Positions 1-10,039 of a stretch of 64,000 nucleotides of DNA are shown one piece after another (the first letter of the stretch is position 1; the number at the start of each line of letters is the position of its first letter). The notes beneath the pieces are model-generated. The model did no database searches and was not told the origin of the DNA. It was given only the letters and a program-made list of their open reading frames with translations. The stretch comes from Rhodotorula mucilaginosa (lineage: Eukaryota > Basidiomycota > Microbotryomycetes > Sporidiobolales > Sporidiobolaceae). Both the position numbers and the translations under genes were made by a program. The DNA lies in contig CP137868.1 of NCBI GenBank assembly GCA_034406715.1, forward strand, positions 1,240,001 to 1,304,000, read 5' to 3'.

Positions 1-1635
1 GGAGGCGACAACACCACCGCTCGTCTGGATCGGAAGAAGAATCGAATAGCGACGACGGTATCGACGACGGTCCGGAGGATCTCAAGATCTTGGACGAGGA
101 GACGGTCCTGGATCAAAAGTTCCGGACGCTCAAGACGAACGAGAGCAAGTTTGCGAGTCTCAAGGCGGCTCGGGATCGTGAGTCCAGCCGCGCATTGCTG
201 CTGCTTCTTCGCTTTCCTGGTCATTTGCTCATCCTCGAACGCGCAAACGTTTGCAGGTCGAAAGGCGAGTCAGAAAGCGATCGTGCTCGATTCGGAGGAC
301 GAAAGACCCGCGACGCAGAGCCGCTCGCAACGAGCGCCGACCGGTTCTCAGCCACGCTTCCTCGGCGATCCCGACCACAACTCGGACGAAGAAGACGACA
401 GCGAAGACTCGGATTCGGACGGTACCGAGTCTGGCTCGGGCTCCGACTCGAGCAGTTCTCGGAGGAAGGCGCGGTCCGACAGCGAAGGCAGCATCGACGA
501 CTTCCTCGCCGAAGACGACGAGAATATGGAGAAGGAAGTGGAGAAATACCGCGCCGACCTGCAGATGAAGAGTCAAGGCATGCGCTACTACTACAAGACG
601 TACATCATCTTGCTCGTCTACATGATTATTGATCCGGATCGCGATTGGCGCCGCGAGGACAAAGAGTTGCGCACGGCGGACGAGAAGGTCACGCAAGAGC
701 TCGAAGGGTTCCTCAGCAGTCTTGTCGGATCATCGGCGTGGAAGGTGTGTCTCGTGCCCGAAGAATGAACCCGCATTTCGACACACACCCGCTGACCGCA
801 CACTTTTGCTTGCCCAGCCCAAGTTCCAGCACGTCATCGATACGCGACCGGAGCTTACTGTCGACCCGCTGGACGCCGACGAGGCCGGCGGGCCGTGCGA
901 TGTCTGCACGATGGGCCGCGCTCGTCACGCGAGCAGCTTGCTCACGCTCTTTGTACGTCTTCGTTGGACCTTTCTTCATCCATGCGCGCAGTCTCGCCCC
1001 GACCCGTGTCCATTCAGCTTACAGATGCCTTGACGCCGTAATTCGCAGGGTCCGAAATACAACCGCAAGACGCTGCAGGACCTGGTGTCGGCCGAAGATT
1101 CGTCGGCGGAAGAAGAGTCGGACTCGGAAGACGAGAATGCGGGGCGTAAGAGCCGAGACAAGTACTATACCTTCCACAGTGAGTCCTGCAAAAGACGGAC
1201 CACGCCGATCTCTCTGATAACAACAACGAGAAGCTGATGTCTCTTTTCGCGCGCAAACAAGGCGGTGGAGTGTGCACGATGCGCGCCGAATTCTACCACC
1301 AACTCCGCCACTGGGCGCACTCGACCCGCGACCGCGTCGCCGACATGTTGAAACCGCTGCGCCGCGAGATCCGCGAGCTCGAGACGGACACGATGACCAA
1401 GAAGAAGCGGAAAAAGGCCCGGAAGCAGATGACGCGGCTCAAGCACGAGGAAGCGTCGAGGTTGATCCGGATCCTCGAAGACGGGCGCGAAGTCGAACAG
1501 GTCCGTTAGCTATTAACACCCTCCTCAACCTGGTGCTCGTCGTTGACTGACCTCTCGCATCTCCGCACACAGCTCACGGATCGGCTGCAGAAGGAAATCC
1601 AGCAGGCGTGCTCAGCCTTTGCGAAGAACGGTTGA
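1..1635 (+). CDS. DUF4211 domain protein (CCDC82-like), 5' end cut by window
   Basis: Partial gene; the start lies before the window. Exons fit as 1-177, 257-744, 818-952, 1049-1178, 1262-1500 and 1573-1635, all with GT-AG borders and matching phase. The N-terminal part is acidic and serine-rich (disordered). The C-terminal half carries the DUF4211 pattern: a CDVC pair, then RHASSLLTLFG, an acidic break, then YTFHSG..C..RAEFYHQLRHWAH and a basic helix (KKKRKKARKQ). This is the domain found in fungal proteins and animal CCDC82; its molecular role is not established, though the charge pattern suggests a nuclear protein. I identify the domain from remembered family features, not a search. Confidence 0.75.
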
Positions 1636-2390
1636 CGAGGCGGGTTGGTTCGGTTTTCAGTGTGTTGGGGTATGCTGTGCATCTTGACTCGCTTGGTCTG
1701 GACATGTAGTCGCCGTGGCGGAAGGAGCGCATTCGTCTTGTCCATCGGCGTGGCGAAGGAATGTTTTCGACCTCAGTTCCGCTCTGAAACGGAATGCTTC
1801 CTCCCGATCGTTTTTAAGAGAATCTGGTAGGAGATACTTCGTAAGGTAGCAGAGCGTATAGCTCCTCTCCAGCCTTCCTCTCGCGCGAGCCTGCTGCGAC
1901 TGCCGGAAGCGGCAATTTAATTGACTTGCAAAAGGTGGCTGCCGTTAGGGGCGTGGACTGCTTGGTTGTGCACCATAGCGAGTCACTGCGCCAGTCGCTG
2001 TCACAGACGGAACCAGAAGCCAGGCTCCTATACCCCCACAGCGTGTACTGCTCCGCGCATCGCTGCTTCCTGACGAGTCATTCATCTTCGGACGAGACTC
2101 GCCCCGTGTCGCCGTTCAACCTCGCAAACCTCTGCGCTGCCTTGCAGACCAGGTCAACTGCCTACTCAGATAGGACTCCCTGTCCGTGAGTCGCTCCTAC
2201 CATTCGAGCGCCGTTGTGACGCTGCCTCGCTGACCTCAACCCGCCATCTCCCCACTTGAAGCGTCTCGCAGGTCACGCTAGAGTCTACACCGCACAGTGA
2301 GCACCGCCGGCCATTGCAGAAGCCACAGTAGGGCTGACAGTACTCTACGCAGGCCTACTCGACGTCTCCTGAGCCTCTCGACGTCGTGCC
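1636..2390. other. Intergenic: 3' end of DUF4211 gene and PKA-R promoter
   Basis: Both flanking genes are on +. Short open frames occur but show none of the codon bias or motifs of a gene. The 150 nt before the PKA-R start are C/T-rich, as in other promoters of this window. I see no further element. Confidence 0.5.
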
Positions 2391-4365
2391 ATGTCGTCCC
2401 TTCCGGCCTCGTATTCGGCCATCCTCTCGGACCTGAACCGAGACGTCCTCCGCGCCCAACCCACCGACCCGCTCCAGTTCTGCGCAAACTGGTTCAACAC
2501 TCGCCTCGAAGAGGAGCGGACCGTCGCCCGTTTGCATGCGGGCCCGGCAGCAGCCGGTTCCTCGTCCTTCCCGCTCTCGCATCAGTACCGCCCTTCGATC
2601 GACGATTCGAGCATGAGAGGCGCTACCCCGCCAGCGTCCTCGCGGTCAGGGTCCGGCGATGCGAACGCATCGCACCGAGACTCGGCCGCTTCGATCGGGT
2701 CGAACAAGATGATGCCGCCGCCGTCACTCGCGTTCAACCAAGGGGGTTACGCCTTTGGCGGGCCGTTGACGTCCGCTGGAGGCACCGGCAGCGCCCGCCC
2801 GTCTCCTTCCACGGCCGAGTTTCCGACGACGACCACGGGTGCGGGCGGACCGTCCGGCTCGTCGCCGCGCGGTTCGCACGTCAACAAGCCGAGCATTTCG
2901 TCTTCGCTCGGCGGCGGCGCGCCTGACATGACTCCGACGTTCCGGAATCCGCGCTCCATGTCGGGCGTCGTCGGATCAGCAGGCGGCGGTCGGCTCAGCA
3001 CGACCGGGACTGACACGGACGAGGAGGTCGAGGACCCGCGCGACGACCCCAACTTTCACCCGGGCAAGCCTGGTGCGATGGGACTCTTTGGAGGGTTCGG
3101 CTCGAGCGGACAAACTCAGCAGCAGCAGCAGCAGCAGCAACAGCAACAGTCCAACTCGCTCGCGATCCCGGTCGCTTACAACCTCGGGCGGCGCACTTCA
3201 GTCTCGGCGGAATCGCTCGACCCGAACGCGGCGACGCAGGCCCTGCCCAAGACGGTCATCCCCAAGACGGCTTCCCAGCGCGCTCGGATCGAAAAGGCCA
3301 TCGCCAACAACCTTTTATTCCGCAACTTGGACCAGGAGCAGCACGACGACGTCCTGAACGCGATGAAGGAAGTGACGGTCCAACCGGGCACCGAGGTGAT
3401 TGTCCAGGGGGCTGTCGGCGACTTTTTCTACGTCGTCGAGGAAGGGACGTTCGAAGTCTGGGTCCGCGCCGCGCCGACGCACTCGTACGCCGGACCGGGC
3501 CAGAGTCTCCTCACTCAACCGGGCGAGGAGAAGAAGGTCGCGACCTATGGGCCCGGCGGTTCGTTCGGTGAACTCGCGCTCATGTACAACGCGCCGCGTG
3601 CGGCCACGGTTGTTGCTACCTCGCGCGCGACCATGTGGGCGCTCGACCGCGTCACGTTCCGCTCGATCCTGGTCGAGCACACGTCGCGCAAGCGCAAGAT
3701 GTACGAGGCGTTCCTCGGCGAAGTCTCGATCTTGCAAGAGTTGAACGCCAAAGAGCGGGCCAAGATTGCGGACGCGCTCGAGGAAAAGGTGTACGAGGAA
3801 GGGGAGGCGGTCGTCGTCGAGGGCGAGGTCGGCAAGAACTTTTACATCATCGAGTCGGGCAAGGCCGAAGTTACGAAGCGCAAGCGGAACGCGCAGGGTG
3901 CGGTCGAGGACGAGGTGCTCGGAACGCTCGGCAATGGCGACTACTTTGGCGGTTCGTCCCGGGGACTCCCTTTCGCTCTCATCTACCGCCCCACTCGCTG
4001 ACCTGTTCCTCACCCGCCCCCGACTCGTGCAGAGCTGGCCCTCATCAACTCGGCTCCTCGTGCTGCGACTGTCCGCGCCAAGCCCGGCGAGGGTCGGTTG
4101 CGCGTCGCCACCCTCGGAGAAGGCCTTCACCCGTTTGCTCGGACCGATCATCGACATCCTCGCTCGCAAGGCCGAGAGGTCGTACGGCCCCGGAGCGGCG
4201 GTCGGTGCCTCGGCGACGACGACGTCGGCGCCTTCTACTAGCGGCGCAGCGGCGTCGTCGAGCGGCGGGCATGAGCGCCGCGAGAGCGCGTTCCCGATCT
4301 CGCCAGCGCCGGCGGCAGGAGGAGACGGCCGTCGCGGTATCGCGGCAGGTGGTGGCGACGCTTGA
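2391..4365 (+). CDS. BCY1: cAMP-dependent protein kinase regulatory subunit (frame broken near the end)
   Basis: Binds and inhibits the PKA catalytic subunit until cAMP binds. Exon 1 is 2391-3951; exon 2 starts at 4033 after an intron with donor GTTCGT. Seen: N-terminal dimerisation helix region (about residues 1-45), a disordered Ser/Gly-rich linker, a glutamine run (3117-3149), the pseudosubstrate-type site RRTS at residues 267-270, then cyclic-nucleotide domain A with its phosphate cassette GSFGELALMYNAPRAATV and domain B with YFGELALINSAPRAATVRAK. Oddity: domain B starts in one frame, but its C-terminal helix (EKAFTRLLGPIIDILAR) is in the next frame, with the switch at about 4112-4119. 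Read literally, the protein ends early, near 4240. A base error in the assembly is as likely as a real mutation. Family call is firm. Confidence 0.92.
3117..3149 (+). repeat. CAG/CAA codon repeat (polyglutamine)
   Basis: Eleven successive glutamine codons, mostly CAG with CAA toward the end, inside the PKA regulatory subunit linker. Length is likely to vary between strains, because pure CAG runs slip in replication. Confidence 0.9.
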
Positions 4366-4670
4366 AAAGGTGGTCTGATTCCACCTCATCCAAACTCCGC
4401 AGAACAAGCTTCTCCGTGCCTTCTTGATACCTGTTTCTGTGTCTCCTTACCCCTCTCTTGACCACCCCCACTTTGTACACTCCGTCGTACTTTTCCTTAC
4501 TCCATTCTAGGTCTCCTCTTCTCCTTAGTTTCAGTAATCTTCTTCGCAATGAGATCGCTCACCGTCCCCATATAGTTATGGTGCATCCGCCGGAGGTTTG
4601 ATCGTTCGTTTCGACGAGAATGGCCTTGTTCGCTTCCCTCTCCTCACCGCCTCGCCCTCCCAACGCCAAC

Positions 4671-5881
4671 ATGTCTGCCGTTCTGTCTGCTCTGCCCGAG
4701 CTCCCCAAGCTGGTCGAGCCTGCGCAGACCATCAACGGGAAGCGGATCCGGGTCCCTCCTCGCGTCAACTTGAGCCCCGTGTGAGTGCTCCTTCCCTGTG
4801 TTCACAAAGGCCCGTAGTGGGCGTACAGAGCTCATATATGCCCTGACAGGACGGTCAACAACCTCGGCACGGTCCGCAAGCTGCACAACGTCCTGTTCCC
4901 GGTCAACTACGACTCGCACTTCTACTCGTCGCTGACCGACGACCGGCTGCACCACCCCGAAGACTACTGCAAGCTCATCTACTACCAGGATCTGCCCGTC
5001 GGTGTCCTCGTCTGCCGACTCGAGGAGAACGATCACGAGGCGCCAAAGACGCTCAGCGAGGCGGTCGCTTCTGTCGCTTCCTCCTCCGCAGAGGAGGCGA
5101 ACGGAAAGGAACAGAGCAGCAGCGAAGACACCGCCAAGGAGGGCGGCAAAAAGGCGTCCGACTCGAAGAAGCCGCAAATTGACGACCAAAAGACGTACAA
5201 GCTCTACGTCATGACCTTGGGAGTCCTCGCGTGAGTCGCGCCAATATCCCTGACTTGATGGCATGCGATCGGTCAAAACTGACACGATCCTTGCGGGCAT
5301 CTGCTTCGGCGCTTGCTCTGTCTCACAGACCGTACAGGCAGCAAGGGCTCGGGTCCAAGTTGATCCACCACGTCCTCTCGACCGCCGCCGAATCTCTCGC
5401 CCAGCCGCCTGCTGCTCCCACTCCTTCTTCAACTCCCACCCCGAAAACGAACGGCACTTCTCCCGCTGCACCACCTACCAAGGGGGGCAAGGCGGCGTCG
5501 TCCGCAAAACCCGAATCGATCACGAAAAAGGACGAAAAGGACGAGGAGGAGAAGGAGAGGAAGGAGCCACCCAAGCCGAGAGTCGAGAGTGTCTACTTGC
5601 ATGTCCAGGTGGGGAACGACGAGGCGAAGCGGTTCTGGGAAAAGTGGGGCTTCGAAGTCAAGGTACGCGAGGCGCCCTCCGTGTCTTTTGTTTCTCCTCG
5701 GGCGTTGCTCGCTGACCTTGCTTCCCCCATTTCTTCCTCATTTGACTGTCCTCCCGCAACGCCCATTCCATACCTTCATCGGCATGAGCAGGAGACGGTC
5801 ACGGACTACTACCGCAAGATCTCGCCTCGCGACGCCTGGCTCCTCGAACGCAAGGTCGCGCCCGCCGCCACTTCGTCCTAG
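4671..5881 (+). CDS. NAA50: N-alpha-acetyltransferase NAA50-like (NatE catalytic subunit)
   Basis: GNAT-fold enzyme that acetylates protein N-termini, normally with the NAA15/NAA10 ribosomal complex. Exons 4671-4780, 4850-5230, 5329-5662 and 5792-5881 give 304 aa. Family features in order: LHNVLFPVNYDSHFYSSL, YQDLPVGVLVCR, YKLYVMTLGVLAPYRQQGLG (acetyl-CoA loop RQQGLG), VYLHVQVGNDEAKRFWEKWG, and TDYYRKISPRDAWLL. These match the order in human NAA50 (about 169 aa). The extra length comes from two low-complexity inserts, one acidic Ser/Glu-rich before the YKLYVMTLG strand and one Pro/Lys/Glu-rich before the VYLHVQV strand, plus an N-terminal extension. The start at 4671 is the first ATG, with a C-rich leader. 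Confidence 0.88.
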
Positions 5882-6242
5882 CTCGTTTCACGCTTGCAAC
5901 CCGGTCGGCTTTGTAGTCCTTCCCACTCGTAGCATATTACGCAACTCTAGAGACAGTCTTTCGATCGTCCGTCCCTCCTCTCACATGAGAGCGAAGGAAG
6001 AAATGGGCAGAAAAAAAAAGCGCAAGAAGCGGTTTGCTCTGTTCGTCCGAAATGAGGAGGAAGGATGATAGTTTAGGATGCAGTTCTAGTGTATACAACA
6101 GCTTTGTTCCGTGTGTGAGCTGCACAGATGACGAGTGTTAGCTGCATAGAGTGGGAGAAGGGAAACCGGAATGCTCACCAAGAAAAGAACCCCTTCGTGC
6201 TTCGGCCTGGGCGCGAGGTGTTCCGTCGTAAGCCCCTCTCCC
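5882..6242. other. Intergenic between convergent genes
   Basis: Holds the 3' ends of the NAA50-like gene (+) and the GPI-type protein gene (-). It is AT-richer than the coding sequence and has an A-run near 6010. No gene seen. Confidence 0.5.
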
Positions 6243-6907
6243 TCAGAGAATGACCGCGAACGCGACGGCGGCGGCAGTCACCGTCCCGACTGCCTTCCAG
6301 GTCCCGAACACGCTGGCGATGCGCTCCGCTCCGCTCGAAGGTTTCGAAGTCTGCGCTGCTCCTCCTGCGTTCGAGCTCGTGACTGTGACGGTGGTGACAC
6401 TCCCGTCGACAGTGCTCGTGACGACTGTATCTGTGGTCGCTGCAGCGGGGGAAGTGGTCGAGACCCTGGAAGCGGCGGAAACGGCCGTAGTCCGGTTTGA
6501 AGAGGACGACGTTGCGGAGGCAGAGGCGCCGGAGGCGGATACGCCGGAAGGCAAGCCGGTGAAGGTTGAGAAGATGGCGGGACCTGGACCGGTTGGGAAG
6601 TTGCCCGGATCGAAGGGAGTTCCGGATGGAGTAGAAGTGCTGCTGCTGCTGCCTGGAGCGGACGACGACGCTGTCGGCGGGTCGGGCAGGATGGTGGGGA
6701 ACGTTTCGAGATTCGAGACTGTTTCGAACCCATGTGCATAGCGTCAGTACTCTGTACGTGCGTTCGTATGCAGGTTCTCGCGTGGTGGCGAAAAAGCCAT
6801 CGTTCATGTGGGGGGAGACCGAGGAGCGACGGACCTGAAGTCTGCGCGCAGGCTGGCTGCAAAGCCAACAGGGCACCGAATGCGAGAACTGGTGTGACGA
6901 GCTGCAT
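6243..6907 (-). CDS. Small Ser/Thr-rich secreted protein with likely GPI anchor
   Basis: The model has exons 6835-6907 and 6243-6670 and 166 aa. The start gives a clear signal peptide (MQLVTPVLAFGALLALQPACA). The middle is Ser/Thr/Pro-rich. The C-terminus has a small-residue region followed by a hydrophobic tail ending in AAAVAFAVIL, which fits a GPI-attachment signal. Such proteins usually sit in the cell wall or plasma membrane. The intron acceptor is my choice on phase (donor 6834, acceptor 6671-6672); an acceptor closer to the CTGAC branch point at about 6740 would not keep the frame. No enzyme domain is visible, so function is unknown. Confidence 0.55.
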
Positions 6908-7118
6908 CTCTCCTGGAGCGTAGAGAGAGCGACGAGGTGTGCTGCTGCAGCTGATGAGTTGGAAGCGGGCGAGACGCCGAACGGAATGCGGGGTCGAGTA
7001 TACCCGAGCTGGATTACCACGTCACTAATCCCGAGCTACAACACCCGAGCGCGTCGTTTTCAAGTTGCGTCGCCACGTCAACTCACCTTCGCCATCAACA
7101 ACGACCATATCGAGCAGC

Positions 7119-8413
7119 ATGTCGTGCGTATGAGCCGTGAAGGCATCGCTTGCACTCTCAGCTGACTCTGCTTGCCCGCAGCGGACACGCACAGGAACCG
7201 TGCTCAGTCCCGGATGCGTGCGTCCTCTCGCCAACCCCCACATACGCTTGAAGCCCTTGTTCTCCTTGTGCTCACGTACGCTAACTTTGTGTACTCGTAT
7301 ACAGGGACCTCGCACCGACTGCCACGGAAGGCTACAAGGTCGGTCAGGCAAAGACTCTCGACGAGTTGCAGAGGGTGAGCGAGGCGCGACAGCTTTTCTC
7401 TTTTCGAAGCGGGTGTTCGGGTTTAAGCGGACGCGCTGTACGTTGGGACTGACGTCTGTGTGTGAGCGCGCTCGCAGCTCGACGCCGAGGACGAGTCGCT
7501 CGCGCGCTGGAAGGCGTCGCTCGGACTCGGGGCGACCGCAGCCACTCCCGGTGCGTTCGCGACTCGCTCTTCCATCACTCAGAGGAGTTCGCAGGTCTGG
7601 GCACCTGACCGATGTGTTGTTATGTTCTCGAACGTACAGCCTCCGGCCCGAACGTCGAAGTCCTCACGCTCTCGCTGCACTCGCCGACGAGGCCCCAACC
7701 GATCGTCCTCGACCTCGCGCAGCCCGAAAAACTGAAAGCGCTCAAGAAGGACCGTGAGTCGCCGAGGTGGACTGCTTTCGCGAGTGCCGGACTTTGCTGA
7801 CTGAGCGACGGTAATGCTGTTTTCAAAAGCCGTCGTGATCAAGGTGCGTCTTCATAGGCTCGAAAGTCAGACAGCCTCGTGGGCTGATGATCCCCCTTTG
7901 TTTATGTCCTTGCAGGAGGGCGCAGAATACAGCGTCGAGCTCAGCTTCCGGGTTAACAACCTCGTCTCGGGCTTGAAGTACCTGCAAGTCGTGCGAAGGA
8001 TGGGAACCAACGGTGCGTGGCTGATCCTTGAGATATGCGCTGCCCGCTCGAGGGCGCGAGCTTGGCCAGTGATTCGGGCCGCTCATTATTCTCGACCATT
8101 GACCACGTACAGTGGATAAACTTGAGAGTATGATTGGGTCCTATGGTCCGGCGGCAGAACCGATCACGAAGCGGTTCGTGTCAGAAGAAGCGTGCGTTGT
8201 CCCCCCATTGCGCCGCCTCGTGCATGCTCGCAGGCTCGGAGATCTTTTCCTGCCGATCGCTGACGTATACGTTTTGTCGCTGGGGGCACGCACAGCCCGA
8301 CTGGCATGCTCGCCCGCTCGGGTAGCTACGCCGTCCGATCGCGGGTCATCGACGACGACGGAAAAGTCTACGCCGATTTCGAGTGGACCTTCAAGCTCGC
8401 GAAAGAGTGGTAG
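7119..8413 (+). CDS. RDI1: Rho GDP-dissociation inhibitor
   Basis: Extracts Rho/Cdc42 GTPases from membranes and holds them in the cytosol. Nine coding exons: 7119-7123, 7182-7217, 7305-7374, 7478-7550, 7640-7753, 7830-7843, 7916-8012, 8113-8191 and 8296-8413, giving 201 aa, the normal size. Recognised: N-terminal arm with ADLAPTATEGYKVGQAKTLDEL and DAEDESLARWKASLG, then the immunoglobulin-like prenyl pocket (VVIKEGAEYSVELSFRVNN, LVSGLKYLQVVRR, SYAVRSRVIDDDGKVY, FEWTFKLAKEW at the end). The first coding exon is only five bases (ATG plus TC) and exon 6 is only 14; both are required by phase and by family alignment. It is divergent from the GPI-type gene, with about 210 bp between starts. Confidence 0.93.
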
Positions 8414-8711
8414 TCCCGGGCGGCCCGGTTCTCCTCTTCTTGGTGCCGTACTCTTGAGCGCGTGTCTTTCTTCTTATATCCCCGTGTATTCATATGACAG
8501 CTGGCTGTCCGTGCTTGGAGACTCAAAAGCATTGCAATCTCTTCTTCCCTCGTTCTCGTTCAAGTTCCGAGTCAGGTTCTGTTCGGCTCCCTTTGGAAAT
8601 CACAGAAAAATATACTCAGGCTTAGACAGCTACTGCTACTGCTACTGGCTACATGCAACACACGCGGCTCGAACCGGACAAACTAAAGCAGGAAGAGGAA
8701 GTCCGCTGCAT

Positions 8712-9617
8712 TCAAGCGGTTCCCAACTCGGCGACCGAGAGGAGGAAAGCCGTCCCGCAGAGGAAGATACGGCCATAGTGCAACGACATCCAGCGATTGC
8801 GAATCAGGTGGTCGACCTCGGTGTCCGAAGTGGCGGCTGTGTGCGCACGTCGCATCGTCAGCTGGGATTATCAGCTACGGGACGAGCAAGCAAGAAGAAC
8901 TTGCCTTCCGCGCCGGTGCCTTTGGCCTTGGCATCCTTGATCGCTTTGAGGCGCATATTTACGGGCATGATGACGGCGAAAGTCAAGGGGACACTGGCAA
9001 TCGCCGAAGCGGCGGCAACCGCAAGAACCGCCTGCACGCCGAAAAAGCGTTTTCGTGAGCACACACCCCGTTCCCGCGTCAGTTTGGGCAGCCTTTTCAG
9101 GGAGCCGCAAAGTACAGAATGACCGGAAGGGCACTTGCCTTGCGGTGGCGACCGATCCAGCTGGCGGGGAGGTAGTCTGCCGGAGCGCGAGTCGCGTACG
9201 AGGCGTACGCGAGCAAGGCGCTCATGCTCGGGAGGACGGCCTTCATCACGTCGGCTCCGTGCGAGTAAAAGTTCCAGAAGAGGTCCTGCGGAAGATCATG
9301 CCCGGAGACTCACTCGTCTGAGCGACCGAATTCGGGTAAATCGGATTCAGAAGGAGGGATGACCGACGCACGAGACGGCCTTTGATGTCGTGCGGCGAGG
9401 TAGGCGAGTATATGCTCGGCCAAGATACGAGCGGGTACGAGAGCATGACGCCCGTCGCGATGCCGAGGCCGACGGTGGCCGTCGAGCGGACGGCGAGGAG
9501 AGCAGTCGAGTCGTAGCTGGCCTGGCGTCCGTTCACAAACGGTCAGATGCACGCTGGTCAATTTTCTGACGAAGGCAAGTCGGCACAGCGTAGGGACTTG
9601 CAGGGACGACGCACCAT
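8712..9617 (-). CDS. DUF1772 family four-TM membrane protein
   Basis: Exons (minus order) 9615-9617, 9372-9521, 9139-9285, 8884-9031 and 8712-8836 give 190 aa. Four hydrophobic segments are seen: around GLGIATGVMLSYPLVSWPSI, LPSMSALLAYASYATRAPADY, AVLAVAAASAIASVPLTFAV and, near the end, YGRIFLCGTAFLLSVAEL. The sequences DLFWNFYSHGADVM and VPLTFAVIMPVNMRL match the usual DUF1772 landmarks. In fungi this family includes anthrone oxygenase-like proteins, but most members have no known role, and there is no gene cluster here to suggest a metabolite pathway. The first coding exon is the bare ATG. The third intron seems to use a GC donor (AAG/GCAAGT at 9138-9133); a GT donor 15 nt further on is an alternative in the same phase. 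Confidence 0.75.
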
Positions 9618-10039
9618 CGTGGTTTCTGTCTGGAGGTTGATGAAGATTCCAGGCAAGTGGGGCGGCGCGAGGTTACTCCAAGCTGTAGCGCAAGGGCAAA
9701 GGGGCACGCTGCCTGTAGGAATTGTGCTTGCGCACCTCGAGTCGTGAACGCGATCCGCGGGGAGAGTGCGGAAGGAGAAGGAAAGCAAGAGTGAGAACTT
9801 GGTGCGAGCCGCCGAGTTGCGCCGAAGTGGCTGACGACAAGCGTCGGCCGGAGCTATAGTGTCCTCGCTGGCATCTCAACTGGACGTAGAAATACTCTCA
9901 TCTTGCACGCTGACCACGCGCGGGAAAGGAAAAAGGCCAAGCGTTACACATTGAAGATAGGAGGGTATCGAGTTTCGGGCCCAAGCAGGAGGAGAGACAC
10001 CCAAAGGAACAAGCACACCGAACGCGGGGAGCGAGTGGA
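9618..10039. other. Intergenic: DUF1772 gene promoter and NOT3 3' side
   Basis: Upstream DNA of the DUF1772 gene (-) and downstream of the neighbour's C-terminal exon boundary at 10040. No coding signal or repeat seen. Confidence 0.4.

Noticed and set aside
1636-2390. Small frames between the DUF4211 and PKA-R genes
   Set aside because: They are short, lack host codon bias and cannot be joined by plausible splice sites to either neighbour.
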